This document shows, piece by piece, positions 45,901 to 57,370 of a DNA stretch of 64,000 nucleotides; position 1 is the first letter of the stretch, and each line of letters starts with the position of its first letter. The notes below the pieces were generated by a model. The model saw nothing but the letters and a program-made list of their open reading frames with translations, did no database searches and was not told where the DNA came from. Origin of the DNA: Nymphaea colorata (taxonomy: Eukaryota; Streptophyta; Magnoliopsida; Nymphaeales; Nymphaeaceae); assembly GCF_008831285.2 (NCBI RefSeq), contig NC_045143.1, forward strand, positions 23,932,302-23,996,301. Direction: 5' to 3'. A program made the translations under genes and the position numbers.

Positions 45901-46133
45901 TTTGATTTTTGATTCCAAAACCTCAATGCACAAGCATATAGGATTTGCATCAATAACTCGTATATGATCCATAGTCCTTGGTCCATTTACCCCTATTAAA
46001 GGTGGCAAGAATGGTTGGACCTCGGGCCAATGGCGGATCCTTTTCTCTTGAAATTTTTTTCTAAAATCAATTTAAAAAGATTTTTTACTGATTCGCATGT
46101 CGATGCCCCCGAGAAAGGGGTGGGATGCGAACA
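42977..46133 (+). repeat. 3' LTR of element A, 5'-truncated by 1050 bp
   Basis: Joins integrase sequence at AATTCAATA and from there matches 35699 onward in the 5' LTR and the equivalent part of 49072-53053. A TATATAAA box lies at 43281-43288. It ends GGGATGCGAACA at 46133. The first 1050 bp of the LTR, including the TG terminus, are missing. Confidence 0.85.
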
Positions 46134-46138
46134 ACAGG

Positions 46139-46860
46139 GTTCTTTTTATTAAGCATGCATGGGCCATGGTCCCGTACTTCCATATGTCCATGTACATGAT
46201 GCTTGCAAGTATTTTCAAAAGAAGATCAATATTATAATCCAAAAGTTTATTTGCTCCAACATGCATGAGGACAATAAGTAGCATCTTGTGTGGTGGGATG
46301 AAGTCACAAGACTACACGAGCTGGGCAGGATCTCTATCCCTAACTTAGAATGATGAATGCCACTCGGCTTGTTAAGTGGTGGTATTTATATTATTGTCTC
46401 AAGGTGTTGTGGGCTATGGTCCTTATTAATAATTACCAGCTCTTTCTCAATGGCTCCAAAGAGTCGATACAACTACTAGCACACAAATCCAACGTGTGAA
46501 TCTCATGGTTGAAGGCATTTAAGGTGTTCAAGGATACAAATAACTTGTTTGTCCAAGGAAATTCAAGCTTCCAATGGATGATATCTTTTGGCGGTTTTTC
46601 TTATGCCAAAATTTATCAATCCTTATTGCCACTAGGGCTCAACTATTTTCAAATGGAGTGTTGTAAGGACTAGGTCCCATGCCCAGGTCTCAATATCTTG
46701 CATGGTTAGACTACATTCAATGAATGCATGCTTACATAGTAAGTAATTTTTGTTGTTTTGTGTAGGAGCTGTCACAAATGTCATGTGAATGATTGCCTTA
46801 GCTGTTTCGGAGTACTTAGTGTTCCCCAAGACTTTTGGTGAGAATGACTCAGTCATTAGG
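46139..46860 (+). pseudogene. L1-type LINE relic 2, 3' part of ORF2
   Basis: Continues the LINE from 34648: VLFIKHAWAMVPYFHMSMYM, then in other frames HLVWWDEVTRLHELGRISIP and NATRLVKWWYLYY, corresponding to the HLVxWxxVCxPKxxGGLGI and LLxKWxWR blocks of plant L1. The end of ORF2 and the poly-A tail are not recognised. Confidence 0.75.
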
Positions 46861-47009
46861 GATGTGATTATAGGGTCGACGACATTTGCAGATCCAAGAA
46901 TGCATGCTCGCTCATTATGGAGGTGCCGGTTAATGGAGGATGATAATAGATAACCAGGAATGAATTATGTTTAGGATGCTATACTAAATGTTAACAAGCA
47001 TAGCTAAGG

Positions 47010-47960
47010 CATACTTTAGTCCTTTATAGAAATGAAATGTGGACGAATACGTGTACAACTATTTCAAGGTTCTTTATCATATTGAAATTCCATTTAAAGT
47101 AGCTAGTTCATCATATTTTAGTGGGATGATATGAATTATGGGTGAAGCTGGGCCCAATTTGAAGCCCCCTAGTAGAAAGGAACTTGCCAGAAAGTTGTCA
47201 GATGATGCAATAAAGAATATCAAGATGTCGTTGAAAGATTTGAAAGATCCATGGAGCTCAACTGGTTGCACAATAATGGCTGTTGGTTAGAAGGACATAG
47301 AAGTTGAACATTGATCAAATTTTTAGTTTATTGTCCAAAAGGAATGTACCTTTTAAGGGCAAAGGCAAACAGTATATCTATGATGTTGAGTTGGCAAGGA
47401 GAATGTGGTACATGCAACCATCAACAGTTATTAACTTTTTAATGTCTTTTAACTATATAATATTAAAATTTCAAGTTATAAACTCATAATATTTATTTTT
47501 ACCATTCTTTTTAGGTTATCATGGATAGTGCTACAAATTTTCTGGTAGTAGGAACGTTACTAGAAAAACAAAAAAAATTGTTTTGTATTCCATGTATGAC
47601 ACATTGTTTGGATCTTATCATTGAAGAAATTGGGAAGATGACTGGAGTAGAAAAATTGTATATCTAAAACAATGAAAATAACAAAATTTATATACGGTCA
47701 TACATACTTATTGCATACGATGAGGAGCACTTGCACCAACAATAGGAAGTTTTTGGCACTAGTGGACACACGTTTTGCAACCAATATTATTTTGCTGAAA
47801 AGTCTATTGGAGCAGAAAAATGATTTGAGAAAAATGTTTTTATCCACTCTATGGAATACTTCAGGATTCCGTAAGTTGGGAGGAGGAAAGAAAATTGAGA
47901 AAGTCATCTTGAACCCATTTCTTGGAAGACAGTGGCTATATTAGTGATGACAATAGAGAT
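47010..47960 (+). pseudogene. hAT-superfamily transposase relic (DUF659-type)
   Basis: A frame with single stops reads IPFKVASSSYFSG, MGEAGPNLKPPSRKELARKL, then PWSSTGCTIMAVG (usual SDGW decayed to VG-stop). After a probable AT-rich intron (about 47440-47515, acceptor TTTTTAG) it reads VIMDSATNFLVVG, LFCIPCMTHCLDLIIEEIGK, then KFIYGHTYLLHTMRS, DTRFATNIILLKSLLEQKN and LRKMF. This is the order of plant DUF659/hAT transposases (CAAHCLDL and TRFATxxLxLxSLLE motifs). The BED finger and C-terminal dimerisation domain are not seen. Confidence 0.8.
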
Positions 47961-48685
47961 TTTGCTTCAAAATATTAAGATTGGTTGAGAGTGATGATCA
48001 ATAAAAGATGAGTCATATATATAAAGTAACGGATCAGGCAAAAAGTTAAAAGTAAAAGATATTTATGGTGATGATGAGATTAAATATAAAGTTTAATTAG
48101 ATTTAATTGACAAAAGAAGAGAAGGCCAACTCCATCACTATCTTCATGCCACAGGATATTTCTTAAATACAACATTTCAATATTCATCAAATTTTTCAAA
48201 AATAAATTACAGTCTTGTCACTTAGTTTTTATATGTCTCATGTTTGTTTATGTTGTCATAATATTTAGTAGTTCATGACAAATATGATTTTTTTCATTGT
48301 TATATTTTTAACATCTTGAGATGAGGTGTAGATGAACAGAATGCATCAAGTGCTTAGAGACACTCAAAGGGCAGTAGATCAACATTATAGGTCTGTTTTA
48401 TCTTTTACATACCAAGAGCAAACATTCAACCTTGAAACTCATATGTATGTAATGTATTTTTTTTATTAAGAATATTTTTTATTCCTCATTAAATTAAAGA
48501 TTTCACATGAGCTACATCAGATTTTGGTACTCATTTGGCTGTGTCAAAAGGAAATGCCATATGCCCATTTATAGCTTTTTGCTTTAAGCTTTTGAAAATA
48601 TAAACAATTCAATGATTTATTCAATGTATTATATAATGTTAATAATGACTTGGTTTCACTTTTACTATTTTGCATATTCCTTTAA
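47961..48685. other. Flank downstream of the hAT relic, nothing recognised
   Basis: AT-rich DNA that may include the decayed C-terminal part and right end of the hAT element. No dimerisation motif or inverted terminal repeat was identified. Confidence 0.5.
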
Positions 48686-48960
48686 AGGTTATTTGATAAT
48701 GACAGAACAAATAGAATGTCATGTCTATCACATTATTATCCTATCTGTCTTGTTAGTGATGTCTTATGTGCATTGTTTGGTTGTTTGAGAAACATAACCC
48801 CATGTCCTTTCTGTTTGTTGTTTGTTTTGCCTTTGTCTGTTCAGTTCATCTTGTCTATTATGTCCAACATGTGTTTCCCATTCTGTCTATTCTGTCTATT
48901 CTGTTTATCCCATCCAATGTTTGTGCCTTGTCCAATTCTTAATGTACTTGAACATTAATG
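48686..48960. mobile_element. PIF/Harbinger-like family end (copy 2)
   Basis: TTTAA followed by AGGTTATTTGATA, close to the GAGGTCGTTTGATA terminus of copies 1 and 3, then the same kind of TGTCT/TGTCC-rich subterminal DNA with CATCCAATGTTTGTGCCTTG. The right end is not found; LTR sequence of element B starts about 110 bp further on. Confidence 0.55.
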
Positions 48961-49258
48961 TCACACTGTAGTGTTTTTTATAACTAAAATGCCTGTGTAT
49001 TGGACTATCATATGTTAAATCATTAGATTTGGTGAGTAGCTGTAAAGGGTTGATACACAAATATTAATAACTGTTAACACTCCAAATTTTTCCACACCAA
49101 AATTGAAGTAATGTCAAAATTTTACAAAAGAATTGTGAAAAATTGCAATTTCAAAGCCAATTTTGAATCTGAACACAATTTAGATTCAAATCATGAATTT
49201 GACTCGTGATACGAATCCCAAAGTAGGATTACGAGTCCAAACTAGATCCAAATTATGA

Positions 49259-49528
49259 TTTGAAACCCAAATCCAATTACAAATGTCATTTGGAATTTAA
49301 ATCCAATTACAAATATGATTTGGAATCCAAATCCAATTACAAATGTCATTTGGAACCCAAATCCAATTACAAATATGATTTAGAATCCAAATCCAATCAC
49401 AAATGCCATTTGGAACCCAAATCCAATTACAAATATCATTTGAAACTCAAATCCAATTACAAATGTCATTTGGAATCCAAATTCAATTACAAATGTCATT
49501 TGGAATCCAAATCTGATTGCAAAATTCA
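49259..49528 (+). repeat. 30-bp minisatellite inside the LTR, about nine units
   Basis: Units of the form TTTGGAATCCAAATCCAATT + ACAAATGTCA repeat nine times in register, the last being degenerate. The element A LTR has only about one and a half units at the same place (34846-34890). Being a multiple of three, the array keeps a spurious frame open (49260-49541). Confidence 0.9.
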
Positions 49529-50667
49529 AATTTTGATTTAAATCCAAGAATTGGATTTAATTCGATCTAGAATGCTATGTGAAACCCACGTTTGGGCCCC
49601 ACCCAGCTCGTGTGGTTAGAAGACCACCCAAGAGGTCACACACCCCCCTCATTTCCAAAAATATCTTCCCTCAATTAGATAAAAAAAAATCAAAAGGAAA
49701 TGAATAAAGGTTTGTAGGAAAAGAGAGATATTAATCTTTGTCTCTCTCTCCCTTTGTTAAAGAAAAATCAAATTCCAAAGAAGCAATAAGTGTTAGAATT
49801 AAACTCATCTAACCTACTTAATCCAAGTAGGTTTGACCTGGTGCACCCAAATATGTTGTCAATTTCAGCTAGGCTCGGTCAACATGAGCTCAACTCAGTT
49901 AAAAGGGTAGGTCTGTCCCGTGACCCAATCAGTGGACAAAAATAGACCTTCACCGGTTCAAATCCACTTTGACTAAGCTCAGCCAAAGTACAATTTTGCT
50001 CAATTAAGAGCTTTCTTAGCTCAAATTCATTGAATTATCTCAAACAAAGTCAAACTACTCGCAAATGAGCTTTGACTTTGGTCAATTGGTCAAATTTGAT
50101 CAATCTAAACAATTTTGCCATTCTATGATCAAATTGGGATTACAAACCTAATTTAGGATTTTATGAAAGGCAAATATACATTTGGACTTGTCAAATGCAT
50201 AAATCAAATACCAAATTAAAATTCATTATTTCAAATCAAAGTTTGATTCAGTTGAAATCCATCTTCAATCAAGTTTTAGACGAAAATACACTTTTCAAGC
50301 CAAATTTGATAAAATTTTTAAGTTTTACTCAAATTTAAATTAAATTATCATAATTCAATGGAATTTAAAGCTTAGTAACTAGATTTTAACCTAGCAAGCT
50401 CAATTTCAAACAAAGAAAAAATAAATAAAATAAAATAAGGCAAAACTCGATGCAAGGGCATTTTCATCCAAAATTTTGGTCAAAGTTGGTCAGCTAGGTC
50501 TGAACCAATGTTGACCATGCCTAGTTCATCCCACCTAGCTCATGTAAATGAGCTAAGAGTGATTAATTGGAGTCATCAAACCTTATTCAACTCATTTTAC
50601 AAGTCTCCAAAGTCTTTAGTGAGTTTCCAATGTGAGTTAAGAAGGTGGTTGAACCCTTCTTCTCTTC

Positions 50668-50675
50668 TATATAAA
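50668..50675 (+). promoter_or_regulatory. LTR TATA box of element B
   Basis: TATATAAA in the context TTCTCTTC-TATATAAA-CACTCC. The context is conserved in the element A 3' LTR (43281-43288) and degenerate in the element A 5' LTR near 36015. Confidence 0.6.
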
Positions 50676-53056
50676 CACTCCATTGGCAACCGGGGGGAGG
50701 GGGGGGGACAAATTTTTGAAATTTTTATCAAGTTGCTGTAGCCAAGGAGCTAGGAGGGAGAAGCCAAGAAGGGAAAGAAAAATTCGTCCAAGCCCTCTTC
50801 CCCCCTCTCTCTCATTGTCTTCTTCATTTCCCTTATTATCTCTATCGAATTTGCTAAGTTAGGGTGCTTAAGTAAAACCGTACTTAGGATTTTCGTGGAG
50901 AGAAGATTGAGCATCAAGACCGACCACAAGGTATGTGATTTTAACTTATTTCTCATCTACTTTAGCTTCTTGTTGGTTTATTTTAATTTCAGCAATTCGT
51001 TGGAGGGTTTATTTTCATTTATTTTATAACTAGGAATGATGTCCAACTAGGAGAAAACTATGATTAAATGTACATGTTAATGCATAATGCATGCATGAGT
51101 CGGTTATTCTAAAAGATGAACCCATTATCAAATTTTGAAAAGGGCCCCAAGGCCACGTCTCTTTCAAAACAACAAGCTTAAAACCATTTTGAACTTCCTA
51201 CATGAGAGAATCCTATGGTGAGAGAGTGGTTTTGCTGCACATATATGATGAAAATGCCTATTAGGGATGGATACATTCTTATGAATGTGATCCACCTTTG
51301 TATGGCAAAATTATGAATGAACTAGCTTGAGCAAGGGTGGTAGAAGAGATTAGAAGCTAGTTTTCAATCTTCCTACGTAAAAGAACCCAGCCATGAATTT
51401 CATGAGACATGCAGTGCCTTGATAAAATTTCATTTTGAGGAGGAAGAAATGTTTTCAAACTGGTTTTTAAGAAAGAAGATCATTTTATTGGTTTTTGTAG
51501 TGCAAAGCTATGAAATAATTTTTTCTTCATCTTAAAATTTGTTTAATTCCAGAAACTTATACATAAAATGTATGCAAGTTGTTAAAATTAGGTCATACTT
51601 TACAAGAATTCGTTTAAAAATGTCAAAGTTTACATATTTGAAATGCCAACTTTCAGCCATAAAGTGGCTAGGCTTTGAGGAACAATAAAGAAAACTAAAC
51701 CTATCCAATTGGCATCTTAAAATGCTTTTTATGGACTGTTGATCTCATTCATAAGCATCAAAGATTCCATTGGTATGAAATCTGAAATTTAATAGGTTTG
51801 AGGAAAGAAAGTTTCCTAAGCATCGAAACCGAATGTGCATATTTGGCACAAAGGGAAACATATTTTCGAAAGGTGCATTCCTTTTGTTGATTTAAACAAT
51901 CAACTCATGAAGAATCAAGTTAGTTTCCAAAGACTTGTTGTCTTTGTCCAAGAAATAAGCTCTCTCTTGGAATCAATGTCCACAATTTTTAATTATTTAA
52001 ATCTGCTCAAAATCTGATTTTTTTTTTTTAATTTTGGGACAAAAGTGGATGTCATCCACATCTCCCATATATTTTAAAAACTGATTTTGACATCATTTGT
52101 ATATTCTTCATCATCTTGATCATTTTATGTTAAGTCTCAAGCTTATGGACTGCATTTCTAACATATGTGTTTAAGAATATGATGAGCACATTTAGAGAAA
52201 GTCTTACATTTTAATTAAAATCAATCTTTATATGTAGATTGTATGACATGTAATTCCAATGAATGGACTTTGAGATATTATGAGAGAGTGAAGAATGAGT
52301 GTTTCATATGAATGAATCTTGAGAGATTATGCGAGAGAGAAGGAAGAATGTCTCACGTAGTTTTCCTTCTTATTTCATGCATTCACTTTCATCCAAAGTC
52401 AATAGCACCACATGCACATTCTCAAGAAATTAAGTGATTCAAATTTGAGTTGTAAAAAGTGACCAAGTCATATTGCAACAAGAATTTGTAAACTTCACTT
52501 AACTTCCAAAGAAAACATAAGCAGTGCATTCATAATCTTGCTAAAAATATGTTTAGAAAACACGTTTTCTAACAATTTGGAACCTATTTTCCATCAAAAG
52601 AATGAACTCTACCTAACCAAATCACAAGTTTCTAAATATCTTAGACCAAATCACACGATTTGGCAAAAGAAGAATTCAAAATCAATTTTGATCATAAGAT
52701 GGTCACAATTTCAACTCATGAATCATCTTGAATTCACAACAATCCCCAAGAATCAAATCAAAGGAATTCATTTTCAAATCAAGTTCAAATCACTTATTCA
52801 AAATGAACTTTGGTTCTTGAATCCAAAACCTCAATGCATAAGCATATAGCATTTCCATCAATAACTCGTACATGATCCAAATGATCCTTAGTCCTTGGTC
52901 TAATTACCCCTGTTAAAAGCGGCGAAAACGGTTGAACCTCATACCGATGAGCGGATCCCTTTCTCTTAAAAATTTTCCTCAAAACCTTAATTTTAAAAGA
53001 ATTTTGCTGATTCTCATTTCGATGCCCTTCAAGGAAGGGGTGGGGTGCAAACAGAT

Positions 53057-53072
53057 GGCACACCAGGTGGAA
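53057..53072 (+). promoter_or_regulatory. Candidate primer binding site of element B
   Basis: TGGCACACCAGGTGGA starts three bases after the LTR end and begins with TGG, the complement of the tRNA CCA end. It does not match the initiator-Met PBS of the other elements, and the tRNA could not be named by eye. Confidence 0.4.
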
Positions 53073-53837
53073 CCTGTCATCGTCTATCTAAGAATTTATT
53101 GGATCATATACAAGTTACTTTTACAATAATGGATATCAATTGCATAAAATTTTTCAATAAACATGCATACCGGCATCATGTAGTAAACATTGAGGAGATT
53201 CTATGAACCCCTTTTATTTCAATTTATCCTACCCCTCCTCAATTTAGGGATTGTATGAAGCCCATGTATGCTTTCAAATTTTCAAATCTATCTCTTACAA
53301 ATGTATGCAATAGAGCCATCTATTTTGCATCTTCTCATGAGTTTTGAAAAATAAATCTCTACCTATATCATATTCTGGTCATCATGTTGCAGGCTATTTC
53401 TAGGACATTAGTCTAAGATATAGCCTTATAAGTGGACCACCCAATTGAACTGAGAAGTCCCCCTATTAATACCAAAACGGGCAATAGTTCCGGTATATCA
53501 GTGGGTGAACAAGGAAAATTAAAGAGCCCAAATCTAGAAAACCCTTGAAGGAGTCTATGCCAGTACCATAAATTAGGTATATATGCATCTTTAAATTTTG
53601 GATAAATCAAGAACAACTTACCCATTTATTCTCCATAGGTTTCAATACCAACTTTCAAAACAATGCATATAGGCAAGATTCCTAATGATTGCATTATCAA
53701 ATTTTCATTAATTGCTTGTTTGATGCATGAGATGTGATGCTTTACTTTGCCTCCAAGTCTATGTCCAATCCTAATTTTAAAACTCTTCTCGAGTCTCTAT
53801 TGGGTCATGTCAATGGCTAATACTTTCTCTTGTCCAG

Positions 53838-55036
53838 ATGGACTCAAAAAGCATTTTCTCATATGATCACATCTTATTCGAGTCATGTCAAGGTCGATCC
53901 GGACTTCACATCATCCCAAGTGGAGTCTACCTACCTCAGTGGTATCTTGCATGGTACCCAACTTTTTGGTGTAAGTTTTCGGACCACTTAGAGGTTTGCG
54001 GTCTTGAAGAAGCAGTCAGTCTTGCCATGCAACCTATGAATGACAATCTAATCCATGCAATTGCTGAAAGATGGAACCCAATGACAATTACATTCTGGTT
54101 CCCATGGGATGAAATGACAATCACTCTAGATGAGTTTTCAAACATTATAGGTTTACCAGAGCGAAAGGTGACCCAAGAGGACCAATTGAAGAAAAGTTCC
54201 TTGTTAATCAAGGTCAAGTCAAAACTCTAGAATTGATCCGTAAACTCATAGGAAGACGGAGTTGGCCCTTTCTAGAGAAATATGGATATCATTACTTCCA
54301 ACTACTTGGAGAAACATATTCCCAATATGTCAACCCTACTTCACTATTTAGAAATGTCGTAGATGAATACAAAAACACTATGGTGACTTATACCCTGGGT
54401 CTCATCTTCTTCAACAATAAAGAATACATAATGGAGTTTGGCACAGATCGCCTCTTTAGAAAATGGGGGCATGTCAAAGTCCACCACATATCCATAGCAA
54501 TGGCAGCCTTGACATTCATTTACCGAGGGCTGACCAAATTCTCAATTGGGGATGCATATTCTACAAAAGGATGTGTCTTTGCATTATAAGCATGGTTCTA
54601 CAAACACTTGGGGCCACAATCATGCCATTTTTAGAACACCAATTACCAGTTATCTAGTATGGAGCACTACCATAAAAAGATGGAGTAAGGGGATGACTCC
54701 ACCATTATTTGAGACTTCTTTGATTGAGAATTCATCAAGTTAAGATACACCTACAACCCAGTCAGAGGATGTCTTCTATTGGGACCATTCTTCATAGTTG
54801 AATACCATATAGAGTGTTGTCTCAGACAATTCTCACTGTGTCAAACGAAAACATGTCCAATTGAGTTAGAAGAAGCCATTGTAGAGTGTAAACTGGATAC
54901 CGAAGAGTGGTACGGAATATACACCTATGCCCAACAATGTTGGGAATCATTTGATCATTTGTATCTTATTCTTGGTCCAGAAATGGGTCCTAAATATGTA
55001 AAATGGTGGAATGAATTATGCCCATTTCTGTCCTAG
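53838..55036 (+). pseudogene. Element B ORF1, plant-mobile-domain-like protein (frameshifted)
   Basis: About 400 codons in three or four pieces. 53838-54230 holds SDHLEVCGLEEAVSLAMQPM, IHAIAERWNPMTITFWFPWD and EMTITLDEFSNIIGLPERK. The next piece, 54233-54589, holds RSWPFLEKYGYHYFQ, DRLFRKWGHVKVHHISIAMA and FSIGDAYSTKGCVFAL. The last, 54779-55036, holds EEWYGIYTYAQQCWESFDHL and MGPKYVKWWNELCPFLS. The ERWxPxTxTFxFPWGEMTxTLxD and GLP pattern is that of plant mobile domain / DUF7745-type proteins found in some plant transposons. Its position between the 5' LTR and gag fits Ogre-type ORF1. Its role in the element is unknown. Confidence 0.65.
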
Positions 55037-55234
55037 ATTATCATGTTTAGTTCATTATGGTTAATCAAGCCAAGTTTTGTCAAGTTATGTTGAACTTAGT
55101 CAAGTCTTGTCAATCTCATTATCCTTTCAATATGCAATCAAAATTTGTCATTTTGTCATCTATACAAATTATCTCTCATCAATTCAAATCTTGACATTTT
55201 CATTTTTTCTTCTTACAAGGTAAACATCTGCTTT

Positions 55235-56690
55235 ATGTTAGAGACCAGAAGCCAACAAAGGAAGATGACTGAGATGGAACTAGAACAAGCCTTTTTGGGA
55301 GACAAGGGAGAAGAATCTTCCTCCGAAACACCTCCCAGGATGGAAGCCAATGATTCAAAATATGTAGAATACAAAAAAATTTAGAAATACATGATTATGT
55401 TCAATGAAGAACAAGCCCATGCAAAAAGGGCCAAAAAGAAAGTGAAGACAACAAAGAAACATTCATCGAGTAGTTCCGACTCTTCTGAAGACACTACCAC
55501 AGAATCCAGTAGTAAGGAAGAACCAAAGACTCGCAAGAAAAAGAAGAAGGGAGAATCCTGAAAAGCAAAAATCCAAGAAGTTGAAAAGAAGTTGAACGCA
55601 GTTCAGCTCAAAAGCAAGAACAAAAGGAATTTCACTTGCGAAGATTTCTATGAAAGTTTTGAAAATGACAAACATACAAAAAATTTGCCTAAAAAATCTA
55701 TCAAATTTGATGGCCATGGAGACCCAAAGGCACATTTAGCCATGTTCATTGTTGAATGCTATAAATTTTGCTACAATCACAGAGCTCTCTTTCAATGCTT
55801 CCCAAGGAGCTTAAAAGGAATTGCAGCATAGTGGTATTGGCAGCACATCAACCTAGTCGAATAGAAAATTTTTGACAAACTAATCAACCTTTTCATTGAA
55901 AGGTTCATCCAGAATGTTGAAATAGCACCAACAATCACCACATTGTGTTATCTGAAACAAAGGCCAGGTGAAAAAGTCAGGGACTTCATTCAAAGATGGA
56001 GGTCTTCTTGCAACAAGATGAGGGACCCAATCTCCCAGTCCCATGCATTGGGATTGATCGTCAACAATTTGACACAACCATTGAGAAGTCTCATTTCCAA
56101 TGCTCCAATCAAGTCTTTCATCGATCTCACCGAGAGAGTAAAATGCATCGAAGCAAGAATTGAAAATGGAGCTTTTGATGTTGTCATCCCGATAAAGGTT
56201 ATGGAAGATACAAAGAAGAATAACATGAGTCAAAATGTTCCGGCCAAGATCATAGCCAATGCCACCGCCTTCAAGAAAGAAAGGTCAAAATATCCCAAGA
56301 ATAAAGGGGTAACAAACAAAAGTAGCAGCAATAGCAGTCACACTAAAGACAAACATCCTGGATGGGGATACAACAGAAAATTCTCCCCATTACAGCAGAG
56401 TTATGAAGAAGTCATGCACATGTTGATTGAAAGAGACACTCTGTTTCTCCCAAAAGTTTTCAACCCCACCAATGATGGGAAAAAACAAAGAACAATTATG
56501 TAAATTTCATCGTGCTCTAGGACACGATACAGAAGATTGTCTTGTACTCAAAAATATGGTACAAGGTAAAGAAATCATCAAGGAGGTCAGTGAACAACCA
56601 GACATCCTCAAAAACTATTTTCCTAAACATGGGAAAAGAACATTGCAATGGTCAGGTTTTCAACAAATCATCAAGCCGTGGTGGTAAACA
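55235..56690 (+). pseudogene. Element B gag relic
   Basis: Starts at ATG 55235 (MLETRSQQRKMTEMELEQ). A Ser/Lys-rich stretch (about 55440-55560) is followed by a coiled-coil-like segment and the capsid region: KFDGHGDPKAHLAMFIVECY, LKQRPGEKVRDFIQRWRSSC, LIVNNLTQPLRSLIS. This corresponds to the FDGxxDPxxHL, L-x-Q-xxGEsvrdFixRfr pattern of Gypsy gag. The end has a zinc-knuckle-like CKFHRALGHDTEDCLVLKN (about 56504-56557). In-frame stops occur near 55382, 55559, 55830 and 55864, with a frameshift near 56480. Confidence 0.8.
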
Positions 56691-56829
56691 AAAAGGATAA
56701 AGCCTTCTTGGATTTCTTTGGGTTACTTTCCAAACATGATAAAGGATCTATCAATGCACAAACCAGACTGGGAAAACAAGAAAATCAGACAGAGATCGAT
56801 CAAAAGTCACAAATATGAGACCCTAAACC

Positions 56830-57370
56830 TTTGGAATCCATTTTCAAGGAATTAGACCCCTTACCTCAAGTCAATAATAAAAGATTTAGCCCTAATCGGG
56901 AAAATGAAGCTTTTAGATTATATCAAAATGGTTTGATCACATTATCTGATAAAGACCTACCAAGTGGAGGCGCATCACATAATGATGCCTTACCCATAGT
57001 GGTAGAAAGAAGGGGCACCAGAGTCTCCCATGTCTTAATCGATGGAGGAGCAAGCCTGAATATTTGTCCACAGTAGACAACTTGTACATTAGATATAAAG
57101 CAAGCTGACTATACCCCGTCATCAATTTTCATCTATGGATATGATGGAATGATAAAACCTTGCCTAGGATGTATATGTCTAGATCTGAATATCCCCAAGA
57201 CATATCATTGGGTTCTATTTCATGTGGTGGATATAGAACCCTCATTCAATTTGTTGTTTGGCAAACCATGGATCCACGCTACCAATGCGGTTCCTTCTAC
57301 TCTATATCAGTGCATCAAGTGGACTCATAACATGAATAATATAACAATTTATGCAGAGGACAGATAGAAT
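56830..57370 (+). pseudogene. Element B protease relic
   Basis: RVSHVLIDGGASLNICPQ (to 57074), then after a stop FIYGYDGMIKPCLGCICLDL, LFHVVDIEPSFNLLFGKPWI and HATNAVPSTLYQCIKWTH. Same order as element A, slightly better preserved. The active-site motif is Asp-Gly-Gly-Ala. Confidence 0.8.

Larger units (their letters stand above)
34649..46133 (+). mobile_element. Ty3/Gypsy Tat/Ogre-type retrotransposon (element A), with both LTR-internal junctions deleted
   Basis: Inserted in LINE relic 2. The flanks GTAGG (34644-34648) and ACAGG (46134-46138) are a decayed 5-bp duplication; using one copy restores the LINE frame from VGR to VLFIKHAWAM. Comparison with the family member at 49072 shows that the 5' LTR lacks its last ~600 bp together with the PBS, upstream ORF and most of gag. 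The 3' LTR lacks its first 1050 bp together with the integrase end. RT is followed by the usual RNase H and a second, archaeal-like RNase H, the mark of the Tat/Ogre clade. All genes are broken. Confidence 0.85.
49072..53053 (+). repeat. Complete 5' LTR of element B (3982 bp)
   Basis: Starts TGTTAACACTCC, after ATAAC. The end GGGTGCAAACA is equivalent to GGGATGCGAACA at 46133 in element A. It serves as the reference for the truncated LTRs of element A. A TATATAAA promoter box lies at 50668-50675, about 1.6 kb into the LTR, and G-rich sequence (50691-50707) follows it. Confidence 0.88.

Noticed and set aside
49260-49541. 93-codon open frame with a regular 10-residue repeat (KSNYKCHLE-like)
   Set aside because: It is the translation of a 30-bp LTR minisatellite; the period is a multiple of three, so the frame stays open by arithmetic.
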